Assembly (NCBI GenBank): GCA_005883765.1
Contig: VBAQ01000002.1
Location: forward strand, 13,787 to 64,185
Direction: 5' to 3'
Origin: Bacteroidota bacterium
GTDB taxonomy: Bacteria > Bacteroidota > Bacteroidia > Chitinophagales > Chitinophagaceae
Length of the DNA stretch: 50,399 bases
Shown here: piece after piece, positions 1-8,132 of the stretch
Layout: every line of letters begins with the position of its first letter
Numbering within the stretch: position 1 is the stretch's first letter
Notes under the pieces: generated by a model
Database searches by the model: none
Seen by the model: the letters and a program-made list of their open reading frames with translations, nothing else
What the model was told of the DNA's origin: nothing
Made by a program: the position numbers and the translations under genes

Positions 1-625
1 CTATGTTCTCGATAAAATGAAGTAAAGATTCTCCTTCATACCAACTCATCTTCTCGGACCTCTCAACAATATTGTCTCCATGCAATGCGCTTACCGGTAT
101 ATAATGGACATCATGCAGGTTTAAAGATTTTACCACCTCTGCATAGTCGATCACGATATCATTGAAAACATCCTGCGAGTAATTTACCAGGTCCATCTTG
201 TTGATGGCAATTAATACGTGCGGGATATTCAGCAGGGAGGCAATAATTGAATGGCGACGTGTTTGCTCCACCACTCCCTGCCTTGCATCGATCAAAATAA
301 TGATCAGGTTGGCATTTGATGCGCCTGTTATCATGTTGCGGGTATATTGCACATGACCAGGTGCATCAGCAATGATAAATTTTCGTCTTGGCGTAGTAAA
401 GTACCGATAGGCTACATCTATCGTGATCCCTTGTTCTCTTTCCGCCCGCAGTCCGTCAGTGAGATAAGCCAGGTCAATTTCACCGGACTCTTTATTCTTG
501 CTTTGCCTTTCTAATTGCTCCAACTGATCGATCAAAATATTCTTGCTGTCGTATAGCAATCGACCGATCAATGTGCTCTTCCCATCATCGACACTTCCTG
601 CAGTTATAAATCTTAAAATATCCAT
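1..625 (-). CDS. cysN: Sulfate adenylyltransferase large subunit CysN (N-terminal part, cut by window edge)
   Basis: GTPase subunit of ATP sulfurylase, which with CysD makes adenosine phosphosulfate from sulfate and ATP. Only the first 208 residues are inside the window; the gene continues past position 1. Visible GTPase motifs are G1 GSVDDGKST (residues 10-18), G3 DAPGH (87-91) and G4 NKMD (142-145), all in the EF-Tu-like order. The ATG at 625-623 begins the typical [18 protein letters not shown] start. It lies downstream of cysD on the same strand, with an 86-base spacer of repeated words. Whether a CysC kinase domain is fused at the C-terminus cannot be seen. Confidence 0.95.
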   Translation of the reverse strand, partial: MDILRFITAGSVDDGKSTLIGRLLYDSKNILIDQLEQLERQSKNKESGEIDLAYLTDGLRAEREQGITIDVAYRYFTTPRRKFIIADAPGHVQYTRNMITGASNANLIIILIDARQGVVEQTRRHSIIASLLNIPHVLIAINKMDLVNYSQDVFNDIVIDYAEVVKSLNLHDVHYIPVSALHGDNIVERSEKMSWYEGESLLHFIENI

Positions 626-711
626 AATTAGAAAAGTCAAAAATCAAAAGTCAAAATCATTCTCCTTATTCTTTATGACTGACAAAGGTTTTTTGATTTT
701 GAATTTTGAAT
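626..711. repeat. Spacer of reiterated TCAAAA/TTTTGA words
   Basis: The spacer between cysD and cysN is mostly copies of a short word. The cysN-proximal half reads repeatedly as AAGTCAAAA / ATCAAAAGTCAAAATC, and the cysD-proximal half carries the opposite orientation (TTTTGATTTTGAATTTTG), with about 40 bases of ordinary sequence between. This is the same inverted arrangement seen in other spacers of the window. It could form a weak hairpin in the cys mRNA. Confidence 0.5.
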
Positions 712-1620
712 TTAAAAATATCCATTCTTTTTCCTGTCTTCCATGGCAGCTTCTGTGACCCTATCATCAATTCTAGTTTCTCCCCTTTCACTGATTCGCG
801 TTAATATAATTTCATTGACCACCTCATCGAGCGTCACCGCATTTGATTCCACGGCAGCCGTGCATGTCATATCACCTACAGTACGGTAACGCACTTTCTT
901 TTTCAGAATCACATCCGTATCGTCTATCCGGATAAACGGAGATACTGCCACTAATTGACCTTCGTGTTCTATCACCTCACGCTCATGAGCAAAATAGATA
1001 GAAGGTAAAGCAATGTTCTCTTTTCGTATATAGTTCCAAACATCGAGTTCCGTCCAATTGCTGATTGGAAAGGCGCGAACATTTTCGCCTTTATGAATTC
1101 GACCATTGTAAATGTTCCATAACTCAGGCCGTTGCAATTTTGGATTCCACTGACCAAACTCATCTCTCACCGAAAAAATTCTTTCCTTGGCCCTTGCCTT
1201 CTCCTCGTCCCTTCTTCCTCCGCCAATACATGCGTCACATTTGAGCTCTTCGATCGCATCAAGCAATGTGTACGTCTGAAGCCAGTTCCGGCTGGCAAAT
1301 TTTCCTTTTGGCTCAGTAAGGTTCTTTGCTTTAATAGTGTCTTCTACTTTACGAACAATTAAAGTCGCACCTGTTTCCTGCACAAGCCAATCACGATATT
1401 CCAGTGCCTCCGAAAAATTATGGCCCGTGTCAATATGCATTAGTGGAAAAGGAATCTTGCCGGGAGCAAATGCTTTTTTAGCAAGGTGTACCAGCGTGAT
1501 CGAATCTTTACCCCCACTAAATAATAAAACAGGACGCTCAAACTGCGCGGCTATTTCGCGAAAGATGTGTATACTTTCCGTCTCAAGTTGTTCAAGATAG
1601 TCCAGTCGGTACTCACTCAT
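712..1620 (-). CDS. cysD: Sulfate adenylyltransferase small subunit CysD
   Basis: Catalytic subunit of ATP sulfurylase (302 aa, the usual family length). It is an adenine nucleotide alpha-hydrolase-fold enzyme; the PP-loop SGGKDS is at residues 35-40, followed by the conserved HIDTGHNF and the GGGRRDEEKARAKER segment. The ORF stays open upstream to 1722, but the ATG at 1620 gives MSEYRLDYLEQLE, the normal CysD start, and avoids running into cysH. It lies 35 bases after cysH and before cysN, so the three genes are probably one leftward operon. No defects are seen. Confidence 0.96.
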   Translation of the reverse strand: MSEYRLDYLEQLETESIHIFREIAAQFERPVLLFSGGKDSITLVHLAKKAFAPGKIPFPLMHIDTGHNFSEALEYRDWLVQETGATLIVRKVEDTIKAKNLTEPKGKFASRNWLQTYTLLDAIEELKCDACIGGGRRDEEKARAKERIFSVRDEFGQWNPKLQRPELWNIYNGRIHKGENVRAFPISNWTELDVWNYIRKENIALPSIYFAHEREVIEHEGQLVAVSPFIRIDDTDVILKKKVRYRTVGDMTCTAAVESNAVTLDEVVNEIILTRISERGETRIDDRVTEAAMEDRKKNGYF

Positions 1621-1655
1621 ATTTAGTTGACGATCGGTTTGCGGATTGAAAAATA

Positions 1656-2369
1656 TTATTTCACTGTCTCTGGAGCCTGCACGTGCAAGCCACATTCCTT
1701 TTGCGATGTTTCCCACCACCACCGTCCCGCTCTTGGATCCTCACCAGGCTCTATGGCTCTTGTGCAAGGCGCACATCCAATACTGATGAATCCTTTATCA
1801 TGGAGGGGATTGTAGGGCACATAAAATTCCTTTACGTAATCCAACACTTCAACATACGTCCAATTTATTAATGGATTGAACTTATAAAGCTGTTTTTCTT
1901 CCAGCCATTCAATCATGGGCATTTCCTTTCTGCTACCCGATTGTTCAGCACGAAGGCCAGTGATCCAAACGCTAGCACCCTGCAATGCACGGTTCAAGGG
2001 TTTCACTTTTCGAATGTGGCAACATTCCTTTCTGTTTTCCACCGATTCATAAAAACTGTTGATGCCCTTTGTTGTGACAAATTCCTCAACATCCTTCGCT
2101 TCGGGAAAATAAACCTGGATGCTCTTTTTGTACCGTGCGGTTGTTCTTTCGAGCAGTTCATAGGTCTCACCAAATAGCCGGCCCGTGTCTAACGTGAATA
2201 TTTTTATTGGCAAGTCGTTTTTAAAAATAGCGTCAGTGATAACCTGGTCTTCCTGCCCCAGCGAAGAGGAGAATACGACCTTGCCGGGAAATAATTTGCT
2301 TATCATTTCCAGGCCTTCATTTAAAGAAGTGGCCTCAATTGTTTCTATATCTGATTTGCTCAATCTCAT
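1656..2369 (-). CDS. cysH: Adenylylsulfate / phosphoadenylylsulfate reductase, Fe-S type
   Basis: Thioredoxin-dependent reduction of activated sulfate to sulfite. The 237-aa protein has the adenylylsulfate-reductase set of cysteines: Cys116-Cys117 (ECCHIRKVKPL) and Cys199-x2-Cys202 (GCAPC), known ligands of a [4Fe-4S] cluster, and the catalytic Cys226 in ECGLH. The PAPS-specific enzymes lack the two cysteine pairs, so use of APS directly is the better call, which fits the lack of an obvious cysC nearby. ATG at 2369 is preferred over the TTG two codons upstream. It is the first gene of the leftward cysH-cysD-cysN unit. Confidence 0.94.
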   Translation of the reverse strand: MRLSKSDIETIEATSLNEGLEMISKLFPGKVVFSSSLGQEDQVITDAIFKNDLPIKIFTLDTGRLFGETYELLERTTARYKKSIQVYFPEAKDVEEFVTTKGINSFYESVENRKECCHIRKVKPLNRALQGASVWITGLRAEQSGSRKEMPMIEWLEEKQLYKFNPLINWTYVEVLDYVKEFYVPYNPLHDKGFISIGCAPCTRAIEPGEDPRAGRWWWETSQKECGLHVQAPETVK

Positions 2370-2430
2370 TGTCAATCCTACCTACAGATCAATGGATGAT
2401 TATCCAAATTTTGGCTCATCATTTGAAATT

Positions 2431-2462
2431 CGAAATTAAGCTAAAATCAATACCCTACCAAA
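2431..2462 (-). promoter_or_regulatory. Candidate promoter of the cys operon
   Basis: Reading leftward, TTTG (2462-2459) is followed after 20 bases by TAATTTCG (2438-2431), one mismatch from the Bacteroidota TTTG-N19/20-TAnnTTTG consensus. It lies about 60 bases upstream of cysH. The -33 element sits in CCACTTGTTTGGTAGGG, a possible binding site for the neighbouring Rrf2 regulator. Inferred from motif and position only. Confidence 0.35.
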
Positions 2463-2509
2463 CAAGTGGACTTCATTATGATTTCTTTCGAAAACAACCG
2501 TTAGTAACT

Positions 2510-2923
2510 TTACCTGGGGATTGTGAGGTCCTGTAAAGTGCGGTGCTCAAGGATGCCGAGGGTGGCATCACGAACGGCTATCATCGTGTCGTGCAAAGCA
2601 CAAAACTCCTCGTTGCAATTTTTGCACCGTTCATAAAAATACAGGCTAACGCAGGGCAACATAGCAATGGGGCCATCTACAATGCGGATAATGTTAGCCA
2701 TATGAGTTTTAGAGGGATGATTTTTGATGTAGTACCCGCCACCCTTACCTTTTTTGCTTTCCAGGATCCCGGCTTTTTTTAGCTCCAAAAGGATGTTTTC
2801 AAGGAACTTCAAGGGAATTTTTTTCTTTTTTGATATTTCAGAAATGAGTACGGGCCCCTGGTCATATTTTTCCACCAGGTGGGTTAAGGCTCTGAATGCG
2901 TATTGTGCTTTTCGCGACAACAT
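2510..2923 (-). CDS. Rrf2-family transcriptional regulator
   Basis: A 137-aa winged-helix regulator starting MLSRKAQYAFRALTHL, the usual Rrf2 N-terminus; the recognition region and wing (KKGKGGGYYI, residues 58-66) follow. Cysteines 91, 100, 103 and 108 lie in the dimer/sensor region, where Rrf2 proteins such as IscR and NsrR bind an Fe-S cluster; the spacing here (C-x8-C-x2-C-x4-C) differs from the IscR pattern. It is encoded just upstream of cysH on the same strand, so control of sulfate assimilation by sulfur or Fe-S status is a reasonable inference. The ligand is not determined by the sequence. Confidence 0.88.
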   Translation of the reverse strand: MLSRKAQYAFRALTHLVEKYDQGPVLISEISKKKKIPLKFLENILLELKKAGILESKKGKGGGYYIKNHPSKTHMANIIRIVDGPIAMLPCVSLYFYERCKNCNEEFCALHDTMIAVRDATLGILEHRTLQDLTIPR

Positions 2924-2930
2924 AACAAGC

Positions 2931-3329
2931 TTACAATATTTGCAATTTATAATGAATCGGAGAATTTTTTTTCAGCATGGCCGATACCCCGCAGTATTTA
3001 TCCAGCGAAAGTTCAATCGCTTTTCTCACCTTTTGCTCGTTGGCTTTATCAGTTTTTAATTTATAAGTAATAAAGATATCTTTAAAAACCCGCGGATGTT
3101 CTTCGGTTTGATCGGCCTCTGTTTCAATTTCGAAATCAGAAAAATCGACCCGCATTTTAGCAAGAACATCTACGATATCAATGCCGCTGCATGCAGCGGC
3201 CGCTGATAACAATAAGGCTTTAGATCCAAAACCGTTTTCTCTCTTCCCGTCAATCTTTATTTCATTGTCACCATGGTAACTTTTGAATTGCTGATCTTTC
3301 TGCCAGTACGTAATTGTTTTAGTGCTCAT
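2931..3329 (-). CDS. OsmC-family protein
   Basis: A 132-aa protein of the OsmC/Ohr superfamily. Two conserved cysteines are present, Cys47 (AAAACSGID) and Cys113 (KYCGVSAML), the redox pair used by this superfamily to reduce organic peroxides. It ends 8 bases before the Rrf2 gene on the same strand and may be co-transcribed with it. Subfamily (Ohr versus YhfA-like) cannot be fixed from the sequence alone; the second Cys within CGVSAML is more typical of the OsmC/YhfA branch. A role in thiol or sulfur homeostasis is inferred from location. Confidence 0.87.
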   Translation of the reverse strand: MSTKTITYWQKDQQFKSYHGDNEIKIDGKRENGFGSKALLLSAAAACSGIDIVDVLAKMRVDFSDFEIETEADQTEEHPRVFKDIFITYKLKTDKANEQKVRKAIELSLDKYCGVSAMLKKNSPIHYKLQIL

Positions 3330-3339
3330 GAATTCAAAA

Positions 3340-4341
3340 TTATAATTGATGCTTCTTGTCTTTTAAAACTGTTTCAAGCGTCCACTCGATCCTTTTTTCA
3401 AAGGGATGATGCCTGACGGCACAATCTGATTTAACACAAATAGGGCATTGCACATACAAACAACCATCGGAATGTACAAAAAGTTCAAGCAGCTCGCCAA
3501 ACTCCTTTCTGATCAAAGAACCTAAGGCCTCAATTTCGGCGTGTGCCTCATAAACATTTAAATACCACGGTACCGTCAGGTGACAATCGACATGCAAAAT
3601 GCTTCCGTACTTGATGACGCGCAGGTTGTGAAGATCGACCCAATTTTCCCTGCGATTGCGATTCAACAATTGTATCATATGCGACAACAACTCTTCGTCA
3701 GCTTCATCCATAATTCCTGCTACGGACCGGCGAAGGATCTTATAGCCAGTATAGATAATGATCATTCCAAAAAATATCGCGACGGCACTGTCGATCCACA
3801 ATTTTTTTGTTAGCCAGATCAGCAATAGACCCGCAATAATCCCAAGTGTTGAATAAGAGTCCGAAATGAGATGACGACCACTCGCCATCAATGCAAGTGA
3901 CTGATTTTTTTTCCCATATTTTACACCTATCCATCCAGCCCCAAAATTGATAACAGCAGTAGCACCGACTAAAAAAATTCCCTTGTCGATGCTGCTAATT
4001 GACACCGGGTAAATTAAATGCTGTACGGCCTTGTAAATGATGATCGCACCCGCAGATAGAACTAATGTTCCCTCGACAGCAGCCGAGATAAATTCTGCCT
4101 TGCCGTGACCGTACGGGTGATTGATGTCACGTGGCTTGGCTGCCACATACAGGCTATACAAGCCAATAAAACCCGCAACAACGTTCACAATACTTTCCAA
4201 CGCGTCGGTCAGAATCGCTACGGAGTAAGTTAGATAATAAGCTATGAATTTTGTGGCAAGCAAGACTATTGAAATAGCTGCTACCCATTTTTGAACTTGC
4301 AGATTTTGATATTGAGCTTTCAACAAAGACAAGTTATTCAA
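3340..4341 (-). CDS. Cation diffusion facilitator (CDF) metal efflux transporter
   Basis: A 333-aa inner-membrane protein with about six transmembrane segments exporting a divalent metal such as Zn2+, Fe2+ or Mn2+ against protons. Metal-site residues include Asp46 (TDALES) and the His157/Asp161 pair (GRHLISDS); HPYGHGKAEF follows the second segment, as in the family. The cytoplasmic C-terminal domain ends in a Cys/His-rich tail (cysteines in QCPICVKSDC then RHHPF), probably an extra metal site. It lies 10 bases before the OsmC gene. The specific metal is unknown. Confidence 0.92.
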   Translation of the reverse strand: MNNLSLLKAQYQNLQVQKWVAAISIVLLATKFIAYYLTYSVAILTDALESIVNVVAGFIGLYSLYVAAKPRDINHPYGHGKAEFISAAVEGTLVLSAGAIIIYKAVQHLIYPVSISSIDKGIFLVGATAVINFGAGWIGVKYGKKNQSLALMASGRHLISDSYSTLGIIAGLLLIWLTKKLWIDSAVAIFFGMIIIYTGYKILRRSVAGIMDEADEELLSHMIQLLNRNRRENWVDLHNLRVIKYGSILHVDCHLTVPWYLNVYEAHAEIEALGSLIRKEFGELLELFVHSDGCLYVQCPICVKSDCAVRHHPFEKRIEWTLETVLKDKKHQL

Positions 4342-4371
4342 CTTTCTTTTTTACGAAATCTGAAATCATCG

Positions 4372-5796
4372 TTAGGCCTTCACAAGCATTTTTCTCAAGT
4401 TCTTTCTCAATCTGAAATAAAATTCTTTATTGAACAACTGTGAATCCTTTAAAGCTTTATAGGTAAGGAAAATGCCAATGGGAACAAGCACAAAGGTTGA
4501 AAGCCACATTCCCAAAAAAGGACTCATGGCTCCCTCTTTTGCAAACTTTTGCCCGGTGTTGCTTAAAAAATAAAACACCATGAAAAAAATAATGGCGAAT
4601 ATCAAAGGAGTTCCAAGGCCGCCTTTGCGAATAATGGAGCCAATCGGAGCGCCGATCAAAAACAAAACAAGACATGCGATAGACAAAGCGATTTTGCGAT
4701 GCCACTCTATCTGGTGCAAACGAAGATCTTTTTTCTTGCTTTCATACTCTGCCACCAGAATGTCGTTAACCGATTTCGCAGACGTGGTTTGGTTGTAGGC
4801 CTGTTGGTTCACAGGGTTTCTTAATGAATCAGGAATTAAGTCATAAAAATTTTTCACTCCTTTGATCTTGAATGTATCAGGTCTGCGCCAGCCACTGTCT
4901 AAATAAGCAGGAAATTGAAAAAAAGAGAGTTCTTCCTTACTGGTTCTTAATTTTATTTTGACCAATTCCTTCTTTAATGAATCAATTGCATAGTCCAGCT
5001 GATTCATGTTTCTCATCTGCTGATTGTTTTGGTAAAGGCTATCGGATGTTTTTCTAAACTGTAGTGAAGAAAGGTCAAATTGCTTGATATATTCTTTAAA
5101 CCCCATTCGGATGAAATCCGGACTTGTCGTGGAATATCTTTCACCTTTCTCCTCGTATCGCCACCCATCGTACAATTTCATTTCAAGAAACCGCCGGTTT
5201 GCCGTTATTCGCATCAGCCCGCTTTTGGCAATAATAAAATTATCCTGCAAGGGTCCGCCTCTCTCGTAAATGATCACATCATGAATGATACTGTCATTTT
5301 CTTTTTTGCCCACTTTAATAGCGAAGCCTTCAATTTTATTGTAGAAAACTCCTTCTTTCAATTCGAAAGCTGGTTTGGTGATATAGATATCCCCGAGCAA
5401 GGTTTTTGATTTCAATACCGCAACAGGCATTACGTAGTTGGCGAATAAAAAAGCCAGGAAACATAAAAAAAGAGAAACAACAAATAATGGCCTCATGAAA
5501 CGGAGCAAGGAGATTCCCGCCGATTTAATCGCTACCAGCTCAAAACTTTCACCAAGATTTCCAAACGTCATTAATGAAGAAAGTAATACAGCGAGTGGCA
5601 ATGCCAGGGGAACAAGGGCTGCCGTCTGGTACCAGGTGAATTCAAGAATGATCCCGGTGCTTAATCCCTTTCCTACAAAATCATCGATCCACAACCAGAA
5701 GAATTGCATGACCAAAACCAATAGCGTAATAAAAAACGTTGCGACGAACGGACCGATGAAAGCTTTTACAATTAATATGTCCAGTTTCTTGATCAA
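4372..5796 (-). CDS. LptF/LptG-family (YjgP/YjgQ) LPS export permease
   Basis: A 474-aa inner-membrane protein with three N-terminal transmembrane helices, a large periplasmic domain (about residues 110-370) and three C-terminal helices, the fold of LptF and LptG. These permeases work with the LptB ATPase to extract lipopolysaccharide and pass it to LptC/LptA. The sequence does not separate LptF from LptG. It starts MIKKLDILIVKAFIGPF. It ends 30 bases before the CDF gene. A short repeated-word segment lies immediately upstream of its start. Confidence 0.9.
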   Translation of the reverse strand: MIKKLDILIVKAFIGPFVATFFITLLVLVMQFFWLWIDDFVGKGLSTGIILEFTWYQTAALVPLALPLAVLLSSLMTFGNLGESFELVAIKSAGISLLRFMRPLFVVSLFLCFLAFLFANYVMPVAVLKSKTLLGDIYITKPAFELKEGVFYNKIEGFAIKVGKKENDSIIHDVIIYERGGPLQDNFIIAKSGLMRITANRRFLEMKLYDGWRYEEKGERYSTTSPDFIRMGFKEYIKQFDLSSLQFRKTSDSLYQNNQQMRNMNQLDYAIDSLKKELVKIKLRTSKEELSFFQFPAYLDSGWRRPDTFKIKGVKNFYDLIPDSLRNPVNQQAYNQTTSAKSVNDILVAEYESKKKDLRLHQIEWHRKIALSIACLVLFLIGAPIGSIIRKGGLGTPLIFAIIFFMVFYFLSNTGQKFAKEGAMSPFLGMWLSTFVLVPIGIFLTYKALKDSQLFNKEFYFRLRKNLRKMLVKA

Positions 5797-5808
5797 CCAG
5801 AAAATTTT

Positions 5809-5835
5809 AGATTGCAGAATTCAGATTGTAGATTG
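5809..5835. repeat. Short AGATTG(C/T)AGA repeat
   Basis: The words AGATTGCAGA and AGATTGTAGA occur in tandem with AATTC between, directly upstream of the leftward lptF/G-like gene and in the spacer shared with the rightward gene at 5874. It is one of several word families found in spacers here. Confidence 0.4.
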
Positions 5836-5873
5836 CCGGGACAAATACCAAATCGGCGATCTGAGAACTAAAC

Positions 5874-6485
5874 ATGGATATGGAACCAAAAATACAGCTT
5901 TCATCATTTGAGATGGACTTATTAAATAACTCCGAATGGATTTTAACAAAGAACACAATTGTAAAAAAAGCACAACGATTGCTGGAACAGGTTCAAGGAA
6001 ATATTTACGATCACACAAAACTGAATCCGGGTGTTTTTCCGACTGAAGTGATCACCATTTCACCCAAAATTTCAAAAGGAGAAAACTACCTCGGGCTTCC
6101 CTGGCTCATGCTTGATTACCCGAGATATTTCGATAAAGAAAATATTTTTGCAATCCGAACCATGTTTTGGTGGGGCAATTTTTTTAGCACCACTCTTCAC
6201 CTTTCCGGCAAGTACCAACAGAAATATGGGGATATGATCAAGCGTGCGTATGATGACTTTCGTAAAAACGATTTTTTTATCTGCGTTCATGAAGAGCAGT
6301 GGCATCATCACCTTGAGCAGGAAAACTACGCGCCTGTTAAAAATTTTTCTCTCGATGATTTTGCTCGTCACATCGAAAAAATGACATTCGTAAAATTAGC
6401 GCGGAAACTTTCGTTCTCTGAATGGAATAACGCTGTGAAGCAGTTAACAGAAAATTTTGTAAGAATAAGCCATTGGCTGGGCTAA
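5874..6485 (+). CDS. Conserved hypothetical protein (203 aa)
   Basis: I do not recognise a domain. The protein is soluble-looking (no signal peptide or membrane segment), with aromatic-rich stretches such as GLPWLMLDYPRYFD and FWWGNFFSTTLHLSG, and a histidine cluster EEQWHHHLEQE near the middle. Two ATGs two codons apart (5874, 5880) are possible. It is divergent from the LptF/G-like gene and its stop overlaps by four bases the stop of the convergent START-like gene. Its place between these two envelope-related genes is the only functional hint. Likely a Bacteroidota family. Confidence 0.75.
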   Translation: MDMEPKIQLSSFEMDLLNNSEWILTKNTIVKKAQRLLEQVQGNIYDHTKLNPGVFPTEVITISPKISKGENYLGLPWLMLDYPRYFDKENIFAIRTMFWWGNFFSTTLHLSGKYQQKYGDMIKRAYDDFRKNDFFICVHEEQWHHHLEQENYAPVKNFSLDDFARHIEKMTFVKLARKLSFSEWNNAVKQLTENFVRISHWLG

Positions 6486-6862
6486 TTGCTTCCGATCCGG
6501 TGGAACAGGTCTTTCACCTGGTAATCCCACAACATGCTTTGATCTTTCACTTCTTTTTTTTCAGCAAAGTCTTTAACGACAAGGATCGTTTGATTAGTTA
6601 TCTCAGATTTTTCAATACTGAACTCAAAAAATTCTTCCTTCGGAGCATCAAGCCAGTGAAATCGTATAAACTTTTCGTCCTGGCTTTCGAGGACTTCTGC
6701 CCTTTGAGCGGAGCCATTCCAGGAAAAATAGAAAACATTGTCTCGTTCATCGACTCTATCGGCGAACCATTCCTGCAAACCTGCGGGCGTAGAAAGGAAT
6801 TCGTATAAAATACTGGGTGAACATCTTACCGGGTACTCAAGCGTATACAATTGTTTACTCAT
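6482..6862 (-). CDS. START-like (SRPBCC) domain protein
   Basis: A 126-aa single-domain protein of the SRPBCC/START-like helix-grip fold, beginning MSKQLYTLEYPVRCSPSILYEFLSTPAGLQEWFAD, the typical strand, then helix with a WF-D pattern seen in AHSA1-like proteins. Members bind hydrophobic ligands or act as co-chaperones; this Bacteroidota branch has no assigned ligand. It reads toward the 203-aa gene and their stop codons overlap. The start at 6862 fits family length. Confidence 0.8.
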   Translation of the reverse strand: MSKQLYTLEYPVRCSPSILYEFLSTPAGLQEWFADRVDERDNVFYFSWNGSAQRAEVLESQDEKFIRFHWLDAPKEEFFEFSIEKSEITNQTILVVKDFAEKKEVKDQSMLWDYQVKDLFHRIGSN

Positions 6863-6911
6863 CTTCGTCTTTTAAAATCGTCAATCAATGCAATTATAAA
6901 TAATTATTCCA

Positions 6912-7094
6912 AGCGTCAAAGTTTTTTCGTGTTTATTTTTTTACGCTCAGGACAGTCATATACTAAAACATTCTAAACAACGTTTTAATGAGACCAGAGA
7001 TTTTTTTGGGACGTATCGTTAATTACGCTAATTTGCTTTGACGCTCAACATTTTCTGGTGGACGACGGACATTGTGATGGGATTTTTTTGGGAC
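6912..7094. promoter_or_regulatory. Repeats in the rpoD upstream region
   Basis: Two exact copies of GATTTTTTTGGGAC lie at 6999-7012 and 7081-7094, 82 bases apart. Between and before them, AGCGTCAAAG (6912-6921) is matched by its reverse complement CTTTGACGCT (7036-7045). All four sites are in the 295-base spacer before rpoD. Exact repeats of this length in a regulatory spacer suggest binding sites or a duplicated leader; no function is known to me. Confidence 0.4.
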
Positions 7095-7157
7095 AACTAT
7101 AACCAAACTAACAATAATTCTTAAACCCTAAAAATAACCCATTTTTAAAACCAACCT

Positions 7158-8033
7158 ATGAGTATGCGACAGTTGAAGATCACGAAGTCGATTACGAATC
7201 GTGAATCTCAAAGTCTTGAAAAGTACCTTCAGGAAATCGGCAAAGTCGATCTTATCACCCCCGAAGAAGAAGTCAAGTTAGCCCGTTTAATTAAGCAAGG
7301 AGATCAGAAAGCATTGGATCGTTTGACCAAGGCAAACCTGCGTTTTGTTGTGTCAGTAGCAAAGCAGTATCAAAACCAGGGACTTTCTTTACCCGACCTT
7401 ATCAACGAGGGTAACCTGGGACTTATCAAAGCAGCTCAACGCTTTGATGAAACAAGGGGATTCAAATTCATTTCTTATGCCGTGTGGTGGATACGCCAAA
7501 GCATTTTGCAAGCGTTGGCTGAGCAATCCCGTATTGTTCGACTTCCATTGAACAAGGTTGGATTGACCAATCGGATTCAAAAGGCCTACTCCCAACTCGA
7601 GCAAGAGTATGAAAGAGAGCCTTCAGCTGAAGAATTGGCAACTTTGCTCGAAATGGACATTGAAGAAGTCTCCGCTACGCTTGGAATTTCAGCACGACAT
7701 GTAAGTGTTGATACTCCACTGGCAGAAGGTGAAGACAATACCTTACTTGACGTATTGGAAAATCCTAACGCCGAAAAAACGGATAACGCACTCGATCATA
7801 CCGAATCGCTGAAAGTGGAAATTGAAAGGTCTTTGAAAGCGCTGACCGAGAGGCAAAAGGAAGTGATCTGTTATTTCTTTGGTATCGGTGTCGATCATCC
7901 CATGAGCCTGGAAGATATCGGTGAAAAATTTAGTTTGACGCGTGAGAGAGTTCGCCAGATAAAGGACAAAGCCATCACCAAGCTTAGAACAGTCAATCGT
8001 TGTAAACTTTTGAGAACCTACCTCGGAGGCTAA
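7158..8033 (+). CDS. rpoD: RNA polymerase primary sigma factor RpoD/SigA
   Basis: The housekeeping sigma factor, 291 aa, with no long acidic region 1.1, as in Bacteroidota. Region 1.2 begins [13 protein letters not shown]-like, region 2 includes [16 protein letters not shown] (about residues 96-111, -10 recognition and melting), and region 4.2 has the helix-turn-helix [19 protein letters not shown] (-35 recognition). The conventional start may be the second methionine (7164, [13 protein letters not shown]), two codons inside. It stands alone, with a repeat-bearing leader and a strong terminator at 8106-8132. Confidence 0.97.
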   Translation: MSMRQLKITKSITNRESQSLEKYLQEIGKVDLITPEEEVKLARLIKQGDQKALDRLTKANLRFVVSVAKQYQNQGLSLPDLINEGNLGLIKAAQRFDETRGFKFISYAVWWIRQSILQALAEQSRIVRLPLNKVGLTNRIQKAYSQLEQEYEREPSAEELATLLEMDIEEVSATLGISARHVSVDTPLAEGEDNTLLDVLENPNAEKTDNALDHTESLKVEIERSLKALTERQKEVICYFFGIGVDHPMSLEDIGEKFSLTRERVRQIKDKAITKLRTVNRCKLLRTYLGG

Positions 8034-8105
8034 CTAATCTAAAATTTAAAATAATCAGACTGAAATAATTCTACTTTCCTCTTCTTATTTTTGCAAGTTG
8101 ATTAG

Positions 8106-8132
8106 AGTGAACTTTAAAGTTCACTTTTTTTT
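8106..8132 (+). terminator. Rho-independent terminator of rpoD
   Basis: Perfect palindrome AGTGAACTTTAAAGTTCACT (8106-8125), giving an 8-bp stem with a TTAA loop, followed by a run of eight T. It is 73 bases after the rpoD stop. A repeat island begins directly at the end of the T-run. Confidence 0.85.
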
